This document shows, piece by piece, positions 15,862 to 24,005 of a stretch of 36,123 bases of DNA. The notes under the pieces were generated by a model that ran no database searches, had not been told where the DNA came from, and worked only from the letters and a program-made list of their open reading frames with translations. Position 1 is the first letter of the stretch. Each line of letters begins with the position of its first letter. The stretch covers positions 1-36,123 of the forward strand of contig SXMN01000019.1 in NCBI GenBank assembly GCA_005777315.1, given 5' to 3'. The stretch comes from Verrucomicrobiales bacterium (GTDB taxonomy: Bacteria; Verrucomicrobiota; Verrucomicrobiia; Limisphaerales; F1-12-MAGs170). The translations under genes and the position numbers were made by a program.

Positions 15862-16500
15862 ATGCTCAAGCAGGATTATATCGACCGGAAGGAACGCTGG
15901 GCTCGCAAGATGGCTGGCAAGGAAAAGCCGTCGATTCGCTCCACCGACCGGCTTCCACCGGGACAGCATGAAGTTCACAATTTTCCCGTGCTGGATCTCG
16001 GAATCCAGCCCGACATCCCGCTCGACAAGTGGGAGTTGAAAATCCACGGTAAGGTCGGGAATCCTGTCGCACTGGATTGGAAGCAATTCACAGCTCTGCC
16101 GCAGTTCACCGACGTGAGCGATTTTCACTGTGTGACGACCTGGAGCCAGTATGACATGGAATGGAAAGGCGTGGCCTTCTTCACCCTCGCCGAGCTTGTG
16201 AAGCCGTCCGACGAGGCCACACACGTGTACTTCAAGAGTTACGATGGTTACTCAACCAACAACGCGCTTGATGTGTGCATGGATGACGATGTCCTCATCG
16301 CACACACTTGGAATGGAAAGCCAATCTCGAAAGAACATGGTGGTCCCGCCCGGGTGATCATCCCAAAGCGCTATGCCTGGAAGGGCGCGAAATTCATCCG
16401 CGAAATCATCTTCCTGGATCGCGACCTTCTCGGGTTCTGGGAACTGCGGGGTTACTCGAACACCGCCGATCCATGGCTGGAAGAGCGGTTTTCTCAATAG
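15862..16500 (+). CDS. Sulfite-oxidase-like molybdopterin-dependent oxidoreductase
   Basis: Member of the SUOX/YedY-like molybdenum-cofactor fold. From the ATG at 15862 it has 212 residues. RLPPGQHEVHNFPVLDLG is the typical start of the soluble bacterial family. DFHCVTTWSQYDMEWKGV carries the molybdenum-ligating Cys at about 90. YDGYSTNNAL, LIAHTWNGKPISKEHGGPAR and IPKRYAWKGAKFI form the cofactor-binding C-terminal half. No twin-arginine or Sec signal is visible, so the enzyme is probably cytosolic, unlike periplasmic YedY/MsrP. The frame is open back to a GTG at 15763, with another ATG at 15805. I chose 15862 because the family core begins shortly after it, but the start is uncertain. No membrane partner (MsrQ) or heme domain is adjacent. 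Substrate unknown. Confidence 0.85.
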   Translation: MLKQDYIDRKERWARKMAGKEKPSIRSTDRLPPGQHEVHNFPVLDLGIQPDIPLDKWELKIHGKVGNPVALDWKQFTALPQFTDVSDFHCVTTWSQYDMEWKGVAFFTLAELVKPSDEATHVYFKSYDGYSTNNALDVCMDDDVLIAHTWNGKPISKEHGGPARVIIPKRYAWKGAKFIREIIFLDRDLLGFWELRGYSNTADPWLEERFSQ

Positions 16501-16541
16501 GGGTCCGTGCAAAAACAACTTCCGATGTATGTGTGGACGTG

Positions 16542-16681
16542 CCCTCACCCCGGCCCTCTCCCATCTGATGGGAGAGGGAGAGACGTCGTCCGTCGATCGT
16601 GGTCTCCACACTCTCTGGCAAAGGCGAGCGCGGCCTTGATGGTTCCCTCTCCCGTCGGACGGGAGAGGGGCAGGGTGAGGG
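16542..16681. repeat. Palindromic intergenic repeat with terminal inverted repeats
   Basis: 140-bp element in the 492-bp gap between the molybdoenzyme gene and prfB. The left end is CCCTCACCCCGGCCCTCTCC and the right end reads GGAGAGGGGCAGGGTGAGGG, inverted repeats of 21 bases with 2 mismatches. Each half also folds on itself: CCCTCTCCCATCTGATGGGA at the left, and CCCTCTCCCGTCGGACGGGA at the right, each continued by GAGGG. The result is two strong hairpins at the edges of a non-repetitive centre. No ORF inside. It resembles REP/MITE-type intergenic repeats found widely in environmental bacteria. As RNA it could act as a terminator-like structure or stabiliser for the upstream mRNA. The rest of the gap (16682-16992) shows only a small hairpin, CGCTTCACACGAAGCG at 16877-16892. 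Confidence 0.75.
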
Positions 16682-16992
16682 TTGTTTTTAGAATTGCACC
16701 TTGCGCGCGGATAGTGGCTTGCGCGGATCCTAAGGGGAAACGAGCAGTCATAACTTCCCGTTAACACAAAGTGGTCAACGCTGCTCCGTGCTTCCCCACG
16801 AGCTGTCCTGTGAAAGCATGAAAGCCGCCCCGGGGAAGAGGCAGCTCTCACTGCGTTATTTCATGTTTGCGCAACTCGCTTCACACGAAGCGAATCGTTT
16901 AGTCGCAATGCATCCATCGGCAGAGGTTTGAAATCCTTTAGAACTAATTTCGGACTGGTCAAGGCATCGAACACCACTAGATTCACGCCCCT

Positions 16993-18136
16993 ATGTTCGA
17001 AGTCACGAAAGAGCAACTCACCGCCGCCGCCGACAAGCTGACACACCTGCGGAGGTTTCTTTGACATTCCAGCCGCACAGAAGCGTCTTGCGGAGCTGGA
17101 TGTCCTGATGGCTGCGGACACCTTCTGGAACAATCGCGATCAGGCGCAGAAATTCATTGATGAGGCTTCCAACCTCCGGAAACGGATCGAGCCGGTGATC
17201 CAGTCGGAGAAGCAGCTTGAAGATTTCAAGGTGATGGTCGAGCTGGGCGAAGCCGAGCCTGAATCTGAGCAAATCAAGATTCAATCCGAGCTGGATCGTG
17301 AGCTGATCATATTCAGCAAGGAACTCGAAGCGGTTGAATTGCGCGTTTTTCTCAACGGTCCCCACGACAAGAACAATTGCATTCTCAGCATCAATGCCGG
17401 CGCCGGAGGCACAGAATCATGCGACTGGGCGAGCATGCTCATGCGGATGTACCAGCGCTGGGCCGAATCACGCGGCTGGGAAGTGGAAGTCACCGATGCC
17501 CTTGCGGGCGAAACCGCAGGCATCAAGAGCGTCACCATGTTGTTCCGGGGTGAGAACGCCTACGGCTTCACCAAAGCGGAACGTGGTGTTCACCGGCTCG
17601 TCCGCATCTCCCCTTTCGACGCGAACAAGCGCCGCCACACCAGCTTCGCCAGCGTCGATGTCATCGCCGAAATCGAGGAGGCCGGGGAGATCAGCATTCC
17701 ACCAAACGAATTCGAAGTGGACACGTACCGCTCCGGTGGCAAAGGCGGTCAGAATGTGAACAAGGTGGAAACAGCCGTCCGCATCACACACGTCCCGACC
17801 GGCCTGGTGGTCGCCTCGCAAACCCAGCGCTCGCAGCATCAGAATCGCGCCACGGCCATGAAGCTTCTGCTCTCCCGCATTTATGCGCAGCGGATTGACC
17901 AACAGAAGGCGGAGATGGAGCGGTTCTATGGCGACAAAGGCAGTGTCTCCTGGGGCAACCAGATTCGCAGTTATGTGTTCCAGCCGTATCGCATGGTTAA
18001 AGACCTGCGAACAGGCGTACAAACCAGCGATGTACAAGGCGTGATGGATGGCGATCTCGACGCATACGTAAACGGGTGGCTCCGCGCCGGGTGTCCGCTG
18101 AAACGGATGCAGGGAATCAAAGATGAGGATGAGTAG
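16993..18136 (+). CDS. prfB: Peptide chain release factor 2, made by programmed +1 frameshift
   Basis: RF2 recognises UGA and UAA stop codons and triggers peptide release. The reading starts at the ATG at 16993, runs 23 codons to CTT and meets an in-frame TGA at 17062-17064. Skipping T17062 continues as GAC ATT CCA in the long frame to the stop at 18136, for about 380 residues in all. The long frame has AGAGGTESCDW, the RF2-type anticodon tripeptide SPF at about 206-208 (RISPFDANKRRHTSF) and the catalytic GGQ at about 251-253 (RSGGKGGQNVNKVETAVRI). These positions are close to those of E. coli RF2. Annotating only from the internal ATG at 17108 would lose 38 residues. The small gene at 18188 follows by 51 bases and may share the transcript. 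Confidence 0.97.
17050..17064 (+). promoter_or_regulatory. prfB programmed frameshift site
   Basis: The sequence CGG AGG TTT CTT TGA C combines an internal Shine-Dalgarno-like GGAGG (17051-17055), the slippery CTT and the in-frame TGA stop. This is the standard autoregulatory design of prfB: when RF2 is scarce the ribosome pauses at UGA and slips +1, making more RF2. The spacing between the GGAGG and CTT is three bases, as in the well-studied site. It is described here from direct reading of both frames. Confidence 0.95.
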
Positions 18137-18187
18137 CGGAACCAAACAGCCCTTGACCTGACCGGGAGGGAGAGGGACAAACAGACC

Positions 18188-18406
18188 ATGAATCAAGCAG
18201 TCATCAAAAAGGAAGCATCCGGCCCAGGTCCATTCATCATTCGTACTTCGTACGGGAAGGAATATCAGGCACCGCACGGCGAGTTCATCGGCTTTACCAA
18301 GCACTACGTTTACATCGAGGATGAGGATGGTGGTGTGGACATTGTGGACCCATTGCATGTCGTCGGGATCCGACCCGTGAGGAAACGCAGAGCCCGGGCA
18401 GAGTAG
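18188..18406 (+). CDS. Small conserved beta-rich protein, function unknown
   Basis: 72 residues between prfB and trpC. A purine-rich tract (GGGAGGGAGAGGGACA) ends about 10 bases before the ATG and may act as ribosome-binding site. The sequence FIIRTSYGKEYQAPHGEFIG followed by FTKHYVYIEDEDGGVDIVDP and LHVVGIRP follows a pattern I associate with small PVC proteins: F-x-[IV]-x-x-x-[DY]-G-[KR]-x-[FY]-x-[VA]-P-H-x-E-[FY]-I, then an acidic DGG turn and a D-P/L-L-x-V-x-x-I ending. It looks like a small five-stranded barrel, perhaps SH3-like. It ends in a basic tail (RKRRARAE). No catalytic residues or membrane segment. The position suggests co-transcription with prfB. Function unknown. Confidence 0.72.
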   Translation: MNQAVIKKEASGPGPFIIRTSYGKEYQAPHGEFIGFTKHYVYIEDEDGGVDIVDPLHVVGIRPVRKRRARAE

Positions 18407-18456
18407 AGTAAAGACTTGCATCAACCTTGACCTCCTCTGTTCTTAAACGCCTCGAA

Positions 18457-19263
18457 GTGGCCAACATCCTCGACAAAATCGTTGATCAGAAGAAACGCGA
18501 AGTTGCACAACTTCCGCCCGGCGGCACTTCACCGACGGAATTAGTCGCGGCACTCGCGACGCGAGGTGATCGACGTGACTTTCTCCAGGCACTCTGCAGC
18601 CCGCGTCGCGGCTCGGTTGCGTTGATCGCGGAAGTAAAGAAAGCCTCTCCCTCCGCAGGCGTCATCTGCCCGGACTTCGACCCCGTCCGGATCGCGCGTG
18701 AATACGAAGCCGCCGGCGCCACCTGCCTTTCAGTTCTGACTGACGAAAAGTTTTTCCAAGGTTCGCTCGAATATCTGAAGCAGATTCGCCGGGGGGTGAA
18801 ACTGCCGTTGCTGCGCAAGGATTTCATTATAGACGAGCGGCAGATTCTCGAAGCGATCCAATGGGGAGCGGACGCCATCCTCTTGATTGTCGCCATTCTG
18901 TCCGACGATCAGTTGAAAAACTTCCATACTCTCGCAACGGATGCCGGCCTCTCCGTCCTTGTTGAAGTCCACGACGAGGTTGAGCTGGAACGCGCCCTTG
19001 CCATCCAGGCTCCCCTCATTGGCGTCAACAATCGTAATTTGAAAACCTTCACGGTGGATCTCGGAACCACCGAAAGTCTGGCGGCCAGGCTTGGTGCAGC
19101 TGGGAAGTTGGGAACGACGTTGCTCGTCGCCGAAAGTGGCATTCACACCCGTGCCGATGTCGAGCGCCTCACCCGATGCGGCGCTCGTGCGATTCTCGTG
19201 GGCGAATCCCTGATGCGCCAGGGGAACATCGGAGCAAAGATCCAGGAACTCCTTCCGGCTTGA
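18457..19263 (+). CDS. trpC: Indole-3-glycerol phosphate synthase
   Basis: TIM-barrel enzyme of tryptophan synthesis that closes CdRP to indole-3-glycerol phosphate. From a GTG at 18457 the protein begins ANILDKIVDQKKREV, the usual IGPS start, and has about 268 residues. An in-frame TTG at 18427 would add 10 residues. Motifs: ALIAEVKKASPSAG (catalytic Lys region), CLSVLTDEKFFQGSLEYL, LPLLRKDFIIDE (catalytic Lys), LVEVHDEVEL, IGVNNRNLKTF and VAESGIHTRADV (phosphate-binding end). No other trp gene is in the window, so the pathway is scattered. It follows the small gene at 18188 by about 50 bases and is followed, convergently, by a radical SAM gene. Confidence 0.95.
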   Translation: MANILDKIVDQKKREVAQLPPGGTSPTELVAALATRGDRRDFLQALCSPRRGSVALIAEVKKASPSAGVICPDFDPVRIAREYEAAGATCLSVLTDEKFFQGSLEYLKQIRRGVKLPLLRKDFIIDERQILEAIQWGADAILLIVAILSDDQLKNFHTLATDAGLSVLVEVHDEVELERALAIQAPLIGVNNRNLKTFTVDLGTTESLAARLGAAGKLGTTLLVAESGIHTRADVERLTRCGARAILVGESLMRQGNIGAKIQELLPA

Positions 19264-19364
19264 TCGGCCTCGGGGGAGCAGGGATTTGCAATCGAGCGGA
19301 GATCGGAAGTTTGCCCAAGCCTGTTATGGATATTTTTGATCTCATCAAGTCACCAAACAGAGCC

Positions 19365-20351
19365 TCAGTCCCCACAAACACTGCATGTCGGTCTTGGAAC
19401 CACTGTCTGGCGATCATTGAGCAAATGTAGGTTCCCGAGTCGTTCCGGGAAACATTCCGCGCAGGAGGAAAATAGTTGGAGATCCCACAAATCCGCGAAC
19501 ACCCGGCCTCGCTTGAGTTCGACACCGTAATGAGCCGCTTCTTCGAGGGTGCGTAGCTTAGGTGCCTTGAATTCCCCGGCTCGTTCGAGCGCTTCCATGG
19601 CTCCGTTGCCAGGGCGTACTGGAATGAGAACAACCGCCGCGGCTCCACATTCAAACGCAAAATCGATCGAGCGCTTTCCCCATTCCAGCGCCATCGGCTC
19701 ATCCATGAACGGTGGCTTCACGAGGACGAAGGCGCGCATGGCGATCTCATGCGTTCGAAGGAATGCGCCTGCCGAAGCAAACTGCTCCACGGTGACGCGT
19801 TTGTTGAGTCTTTCGAGCACCTCCGGATGCACCGTTTCCAATCCCATCGCCACCTCAAGCTGGCCATTCAGCAAGTCTCTGAATCGGAGTGCGCGTTCGC
19901 CAACCAACGCCGGGTGGCTCTCGACAATGACTCGTTTGAACCCGCTGACCCGTTCAGCGATCGCCCGATAATCCGCCTCTGGAATAGCCTTCGGGTCGAA
20001 GAAGCTACCGCTGTTGTAGAGTTTTATTTGCTGCGGCGCCGTCTGTCCCGAGTCCGCCGCCTGGCAGGCAAGCTCGCGAAGAGCAAATTCGATCTGTTCC
20101 GGAATCGCTCCAGCGGGAACTGAGGCGGTTGTTGTGTTCTTCCACAAATCGCACATCAGGCAACGCCAGGGACACTCTTTGTTGGTGAGAAACACGGTGG
20201 CTGTCGGAACCAGTTCTCCGGTGTCCGAGCGCTCCTTTTCCACGAGGAAAGCATAAGGGCGTCCCGGATCTACGGCGTTCCGAGCGGGACGACGCGCGAG
20301 AATCCAGTCGCTTCGATCCGTGCCGATCGCAGGATAGACAGACTTTGACAT
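19365..20351 (-). CDS. Radical SAM enzyme of unknown substrate
   Basis: 328 residues. FLTNKECPWRCLMCDLWKN contains the C-x3-C-x2-C cluster (Cys 60, 64, 67) that binds the 4Fe-4S/SAM centre. Then come IKLYNSGSFFDP, VIVESHPALVG, VAMGLETVHPEVLERLNKRV (Elp3-like E-T-x-x-x-x-V-L pattern) and IPVRPGNGAME. The C-terminus has a second Cys set, CAECF and CSVC, likely a metal site or auxiliary cluster. The architecture resembles the TIGR01210/Elp3-like class, some of whose members act on nucleic acid or tRNA bases; this link is only suggestive. The gene is alone on the minus strand, converging with trpC. A SAM-dependent radical reaction is near certain; the substrate is not predictable from context. 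Confidence 0.85.
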   Translation of the reverse strand: MSKSVYPAIGTDRSDWILARRPARNAVDPGRPYAFLVEKERSDTGELVPTATVFLTNKECPWRCLMCDLWKNTTTASVPAGAIPEQIEFALRELACQAADSGQTAPQQIKLYNSGSFFDPKAIPEADYRAIAERVSGFKRVIVESHPALVGERALRFRDLLNGQLEVAMGLETVHPEVLERLNKRVTVEQFASAGAFLRTHEIAMRAFVLVKPPFMDEPMALEWGKRSIDFAFECGAAAVVLIPVRPGNGAMEALERAGEFKAPKLRTLEEAAHYGVELKRGRVFADLWDLQLFSSCAECFPERLGNLHLLNDRQTVVPRPTCSVCGD

Positions 20352-20483
20352 TAACCGGTTCCCACCTTGGTCATGATCGTCCAGTCAGGCAGTCAGGAGA
20401 TCTCGGGCGCACGGCCTCCGTACGAGCCTTGTGTAATCTCCTCGTGTCTTTGTGTTCCATCGCGCGGATTGATGGGTAAGGGG

Positions 20484-23066
20484 TCAGCGCCGGGTCGGAG
20501 TCGCCGCAGGTGAAGCTGCTTCGCGCGGCATTAACAAGAACGTCATCAGGTCGCGGAGTTCTCCGGCGGTGAGTGCCTTGTCCAGTCCTTCGGGCATCAG
20601 GGACAATGTCGCAGGGGTGATCTTCTTCGCCTTGCTTCGCGCAAGGGTGACAGGCTTCCCAGCGGCATCGGCCAGGATGATTTGTTCCGAGGTTTCGCGT
20701 TGAATGATGCCGCTCAAAGTCTCGCCGTCGCTCATCTCGAAATTGAAGGCGAGGTGATCAGGATTGATCGAGGCGTTTGGTTCGCGGATGTCCTTGAGCA
20801 CGCTGGCATAGTCTCGGTGGATGAGATTCGAGAGATCTGGCCCCACCTTGCCCCCGACACCTTGCGCCGTGTGGCAATTTGAGCATGCGGCTTTCTCTGT
20901 GAGGAAAACTTCCCGGCCGCGTTGCCAGTCGCCACCAGCAAGCTCGGGAATGCGACGTTCTGATTCGCCGGCAGGCGCGTCGGACTTCGGTGACGCCCAC
21001 GGCAGGAGAAAGCGCCGCAGCGCCAGGGCACGAGGTCGTGCGTCCTCATCGGTGGACCATGCAACGGTGAACGCGAGCGGGTCAGCAGAGGTTTGGACCT
21101 GAATCTCGAAGCGCTGCCATGTCTGGCCGGGTGCGCGGAGGTCAAGTTCCGCACGATGTCTTCCACTCGCACTCGCTGTGGATCGCGCGCTTCGTGCTCC
21201 GATCGTGGCGTTGAAGGGCATCGACGATTCAAATGCCAGACGCACATTTTCGGTTGGGCAATCATAATCAAGCTTCGAGCCGGGCTGAATCGCGGGTTGA
21301 AGCATCTGCCATAAATCGAGCTGGCCGCGGAGAGCCAGAGTGCCTGGCTTGATCGTGAATTGATGCGAGAGCAGGGAAGCAGTGAGTTCGCGGCTCACTT
21401 GCATATCGAGATGCGGGAGCCAGCCAGACCAGTTTGTTTTCCCATCGGCAGATGTCCACTGGCCTTCGACTCCTGTCAGATCAGAGAGAAGGTCGATTTG
21501 GCCGCCGGTCGTTGAAGGGAGCGTGACTCCGAAATTGAGTGCCAATGTGCGCGGCGGCGTGCGGATCAGAAGCGAGCGTTGATCAGGCGTCAGGTTGACG
21601 GAGAGCACAGGAACATCAAACCGGGGTGCGGCGATGGCCCGTCGCACAACTTCATAGCCGGGACGAATCGTCTCGAACCGGTCCCCTGAGAACACGAATT
21701 CGCCCTGAGTTATCGTGGTGCGTGCGGCGATGTTCGTCAGCCTGCCGAGTGGAAGCGGACGATCAAAGGCCACGCGCAACTGCGTGGGACTGTCACTCCA
21801 GGCGAGCACGGGCTGCGGTGTGTTGGCATCTGTGAACTGGATGTGGAACACGTGCCCCTCCTTCTGCGGCCCGCTGCCCCAGTCGGGTTTGCCGCCGTGC
21901 GTCGCGACGACCAGATCGCCGCGCGGTGAAATGCACAGATCGACTGCCAAGGATTGAAGCTGGGCAATGAGCTGACTTTGCGCGACGTAGCCCGCCGCTG
22001 TTTTGACGAGTTTGGTGCGGTAAATCTTCCCGCGGGTGTAGCCGGAAACCAACGCATCGCTCTCCCACCAAGTCGGGCCGAACGTCGGGCCACCGCTCAC
22101 GGGCTCGTTGAAGAACAGCCCGCAGGTCGATTGGTGCTGAGGGGCGTAATCGAACACGCTTGGCTCATCGAACACGTTCGGCAGATGCTTCGGATGGCGC
22201 GGCGGGAAGCCGTAATGCCGGCCCCTCTGGATGTGGAGCAGCTCGTCGAGCGAGTTGCCATTCGGCAGCCAGGTGGCGCCTTCCTGCTCGGTGGCGAAGA
22301 GGTCGCCGTGGCGGTTGAAGGCAAGCCCCATCGTGAATCGCACGCCCGTGACGAAAACCTCACGCGACTTCAACTCAGGTGAAACGCGAAGAATCGCGCC
22401 GCGCTCGCCCCGCAGATCGTAGCGCGCCTCGCCGGTTTGTTTATCGAGGCGGTACGCATTGTTGTAGGCGGTGCCAATTCCGATTCCGAAATACACGCTT
22501 CCGTCCGGTCCGACCGCGACGCCGAGAGCGTCCGAACGGCTGTCCACATCCGGCCAGCCCGTGGCGGCGACAATCTCTTCGTCAGCGCGATCATCGCCAT
22601 CCTTGTCGAGCAGAAGGGAAAGTTTGCCGACGTTCGGAATGAACACACCTTGGCCGTGTGGATAGCCCGACGGCGTTTCTGCAAGGCCGAGAGGTACGCG
22701 CAACGTGCCCTTATCCCAGTAGGGCTCGACCTTGTCTTCGAGCCCGTCGCCATTGGTGTCACTCAACAGCCAGATCGTACCGTCATAACCGGCGGCGAGA
22801 AGTTTCCCGTCCCGGCGGTAACGAATGCTCGTGAGATTCTTCAACGTGATGGGAATCTCCTTGGCTGTGAACCCGGGCACGAACATCTGCACGGGTAGAG
22901 CATTGGTAATCAGGACGAGCGGACGTTCCGTAGATGTTGAAGCGACATTCTCCGCACCGTCAGCAACGGCAACGGCGACACAAAGGACTAACAGCGGAGT
23001 GAGCTTGCGAAGCCAGTTCCTGACAGTGGCGCAGGCAGAGAAATCTTTTGGCAGAATGGAATTCAT
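20484..23066 (-). CDS. PVC-type propeller and c-type heme-binding secreted protein
   Basis: 860 residues. N-terminal signal sequence (LLVLCVAVAVADGAENV). Residues about 60-410 form a sugar-dehydrogenase-like six-bladed propeller: SIRYRRDGKLLAAGYDGTIW, DTNGDGLEDKVE, LDKDGDDRADEE with calcium-type DGD turns, and ALGVAVGPDGSVYFGIG. A middle beta region (about 420-700) is less clear. The C-terminal domain, GREVFLTEKAACSNCHTAQG (CxxCH at 728-732), then GGKVGPDLSNLI, is the cytochrome-c-like heme domain recurrent in Planctomycetes and Verrucomicrobia, followed by FEMSDGETLSGIIQRE and LMPEGLDKALTAGELRDLM. Such proteins are thought to act in periplasmic oxidation of sugars or other carbon compounds; the exact substrate is unknown. 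Single gene, with a MITE-like element just upstream. Confidence 0.9.
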   Translation of the reverse strand: MNSILPKDFSACATVRNWLRKLTPLLVLCVAVAVADGAENVASTSTERPLVLITNALPVQMFVPGFTAKEIPITLKNLTSIRYRRDGKLLAAGYDGTIWLLSDTNGDGLEDKVEPYWDKGTLRVPLGLAETPSGYPHGQGVFIPNVGKLSLLLDKDGDDRADEEIVAATGWPDVDSRSDALGVAVGPDGSVYFGIGIGTAYNNAYRLDKQTGEARYDLRGERGAILRVSPELKSREVFVTGVRFTMGLAFNRHGDLFATEQEGATWLPNGNSLDELLHIQRGRHYGFPPRHPKHLPNVFDEPSVFDYAPQHQSTCGLFFNEPVSGGPTFGPTWWESDALVSGYTRGKIYRTKLVKTAAGYVAQSQLIAQLQSLAVDLCISPRGDLVVATHGGKPDWGSGPQKEGHVFHIQFTDANTPQPVLAWSDSPTQLRVAFDRPLPLGRLTNIAARTTITQGEFVFSGDRFETIRPGYEVVRRAIAAPRFDVPVLSVNLTPDQRSLLIRTPPRTLALNFGVTLPSTTGGQIDLLSDLTGVEGQWTSADGKTNWSGWLPHLDMQVSRELTASLLSHQFTIKPGTLALRGQLDLWQMLQPAIQPGSKLDYDCPTENVRLAFESSMPFNATIGARSARSTASASGRHRAELDLRAPGQTWQRFEIQVQTSADPLAFTVAWSTDEDARPRALALRRFLLPWASPKSDAPAGESERRIPELAGGDWQRGREVFLTEKAACSNCHTAQGVGGKVGPDLSNLIHRDYASVLKDIREPNASINPDHLAFNFEMSDGETLSGIIQRETSEQIILADAAGKPVTLARSKAKKITPATLSLMPEGLDKALTAGELRDLMTFLLMPREAASPAATPTRR

Positions 23067-23136
23067 GGCTGTGGCAGTTGTCTAGCGGCCTGAGATGCCA
23101 AAGTCCAGTGGTCCGTCTCCCTTTGCATCGTGGACA

Positions 23137-23293
23137 GTGCATCCACAAGTTATCGGTGAACCTGGCTGTCGGCCAGGAGCGCGGTTGTGTGAGCAGCACC
23201 AGCCGCAGCAGGTTTGGCGCGAGGGCGAGCCAGCGATACTGCTGCGACTGGCTTTCAGCACAGTCGCGCTCCACGGACAACTTGTGGATGCAC
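23137..23293. repeat. MITE-like element with 15-bp perfect terminal inverted repeats
   Basis: Non-coding 157-bp block in the 411-bp gap upstream of the heme-protein gene. The ends GTGCATCCACAAGTT (23137-23151) and AACTTGTGGATGCAC (23279-23293) are exact inverted repeats. Inside them a second imperfect pair occurs: GAGCGCGGTTGTGTGAGCAG followed by CACCAGCCGCAGCAG (23177-23211), against CTGCTGCGACTGGCTTTCAG followed by CACAGTCGCGCTC (23239-23271). The whole block can fold as a long hairpin around a central loop. No ORF and no obvious target-site duplication by eye. It could be a non-autonomous transposable element or a structured RNA; the tight TIR ends favour the former. The remaining parts of the gap show no gene. 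Confidence 0.72.
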
Positions 23294-23461
23294 CGGTCTT
23301 CGTTTGCGTCGCGCAAGACTACTTCACCCGCCGGTGTGGACGACGATGATTGCCGACACCCCCCGGGTGGCGGGTCTTTTGGTCGGGGCCTGCGGTAGCT
23401 CGGTCCTTACAGCCCGCTACGCCCTTATTTGTTGGTTCCCTGCTTGATTTCGGTGGATCTC

Positions 23462-23478
23462 TTGACATCGTTTGTCAA
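23462..23478. promoter_or_regulatory. Inverted repeat overlapping a start codon
   Basis: TTGACATCGTTTGTCAA is a perfect 6-bp inverted repeat with a 5-base spacer, and its last A is the A of the ATG at 23478. It could be an operator or a small mRNA hairpin masking the start of the DHp-like gene. TTGACA alone also matches a -35 box, but no good -10 lies 16-18 bases downstream. Short palindromes arise by chance, so confidence is modest. Confidence 0.35.
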
Positions 23479-23732
23479 TGGCAGCGCCTCGAGCTCCCGT
23501 CACTCTCACACCGGCACAAGTCGAAGAATTGGCAACCCGGTTGTCCGATTTTCGGCACAACATCAACAACAACCTTTCCCTGGTGGTCGCGGCTGTTGAA
23601 CTGATCCGGCGCAAGCCCGATCTGGTGGAGCGAATGTCCGAAAGGATCATGGAACAGCCGACCAGGATCCTTGCCGAAGTGAAGACATTCTCCGATTTTC
23701 TCGAAGCCAGTCTGAATATCGTCCGCGAGTAG
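23478..23732 (+). CDS. Small histidine-kinase DHp-like protein without ATPase domain
   Basis: 84 residues from the ATG at 23478. After VTLTPAQVEELATRLSDFRH (His 27) comes NINNNLSLVVAAVELIRRKP and then MSERIMEQPTRI. The H-[ND]-[IL]-N-N-x-L-x-x-[IV] pattern in a predicted helical hairpin is that of the dimerisation/phospho-acceptor domain of histidine kinases (H-D-[LI]-N-N variants). No HATPase domain follows: the frame ends 50 residues later, and the next gene is the ECF sigma factor about 270 bases on. It may be a stand-alone phosphotransfer or dimerisation protein, or a remnant of a kinase. No target regulator is adjacent. The call rests on one motif. Confidence 0.65.
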   Translation: MAAPRAPVTLTPAQVEELATRLSDFRHNINNNLSLVVAAVELIRRKPDLVERMSERIMEQPTRILAEVKTFSDFLEASLNIVRE

Positions 23733-24005
23733 CGGACAATCCTCGCCCGCGATTCGAAGGCACATGGCGCCATGCGCGAGAGTAATATCCAAGCCATCGT
23801 CGCAACTTTCTAAAATTCGAGTGTTTACTTCGCAGTATGAGTAATTGCCCGGTGCGTACAGGGATCTGGATTTTCTTATCACAGTTTCGGTCGTTCCTCC
23901 CCACCTTTGGGAGAGGCATGACTCAACCGGGGCACCTTGGTGGAAATCGATCTCACCCCAGACAGCCGCATCCAGCGATGGCCGTGGCCTGCTCGATTGG
24001 CGGAC

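Noticed and set aside
17468..18424. 318-codon minus-strand frame
   Set aside because: Antisense to prfB and the small gene after it, both of which have strong family motifs. No domain is seen in this frame.
23462..23467. TTGACA as a -35 box for the sigma operon
   Set aside because: No suitable -10 at 16-18 bases, and it is better explained as one arm of the inverted repeat at 23462-23478.
23880..23912. Possible third partial copy of the palindromic repeat (CTCCCC...GGGAGAGGC)
   Set aside because: Only a short C-run/G-run similarity without the GGGTGAGGG end; too weak to call.
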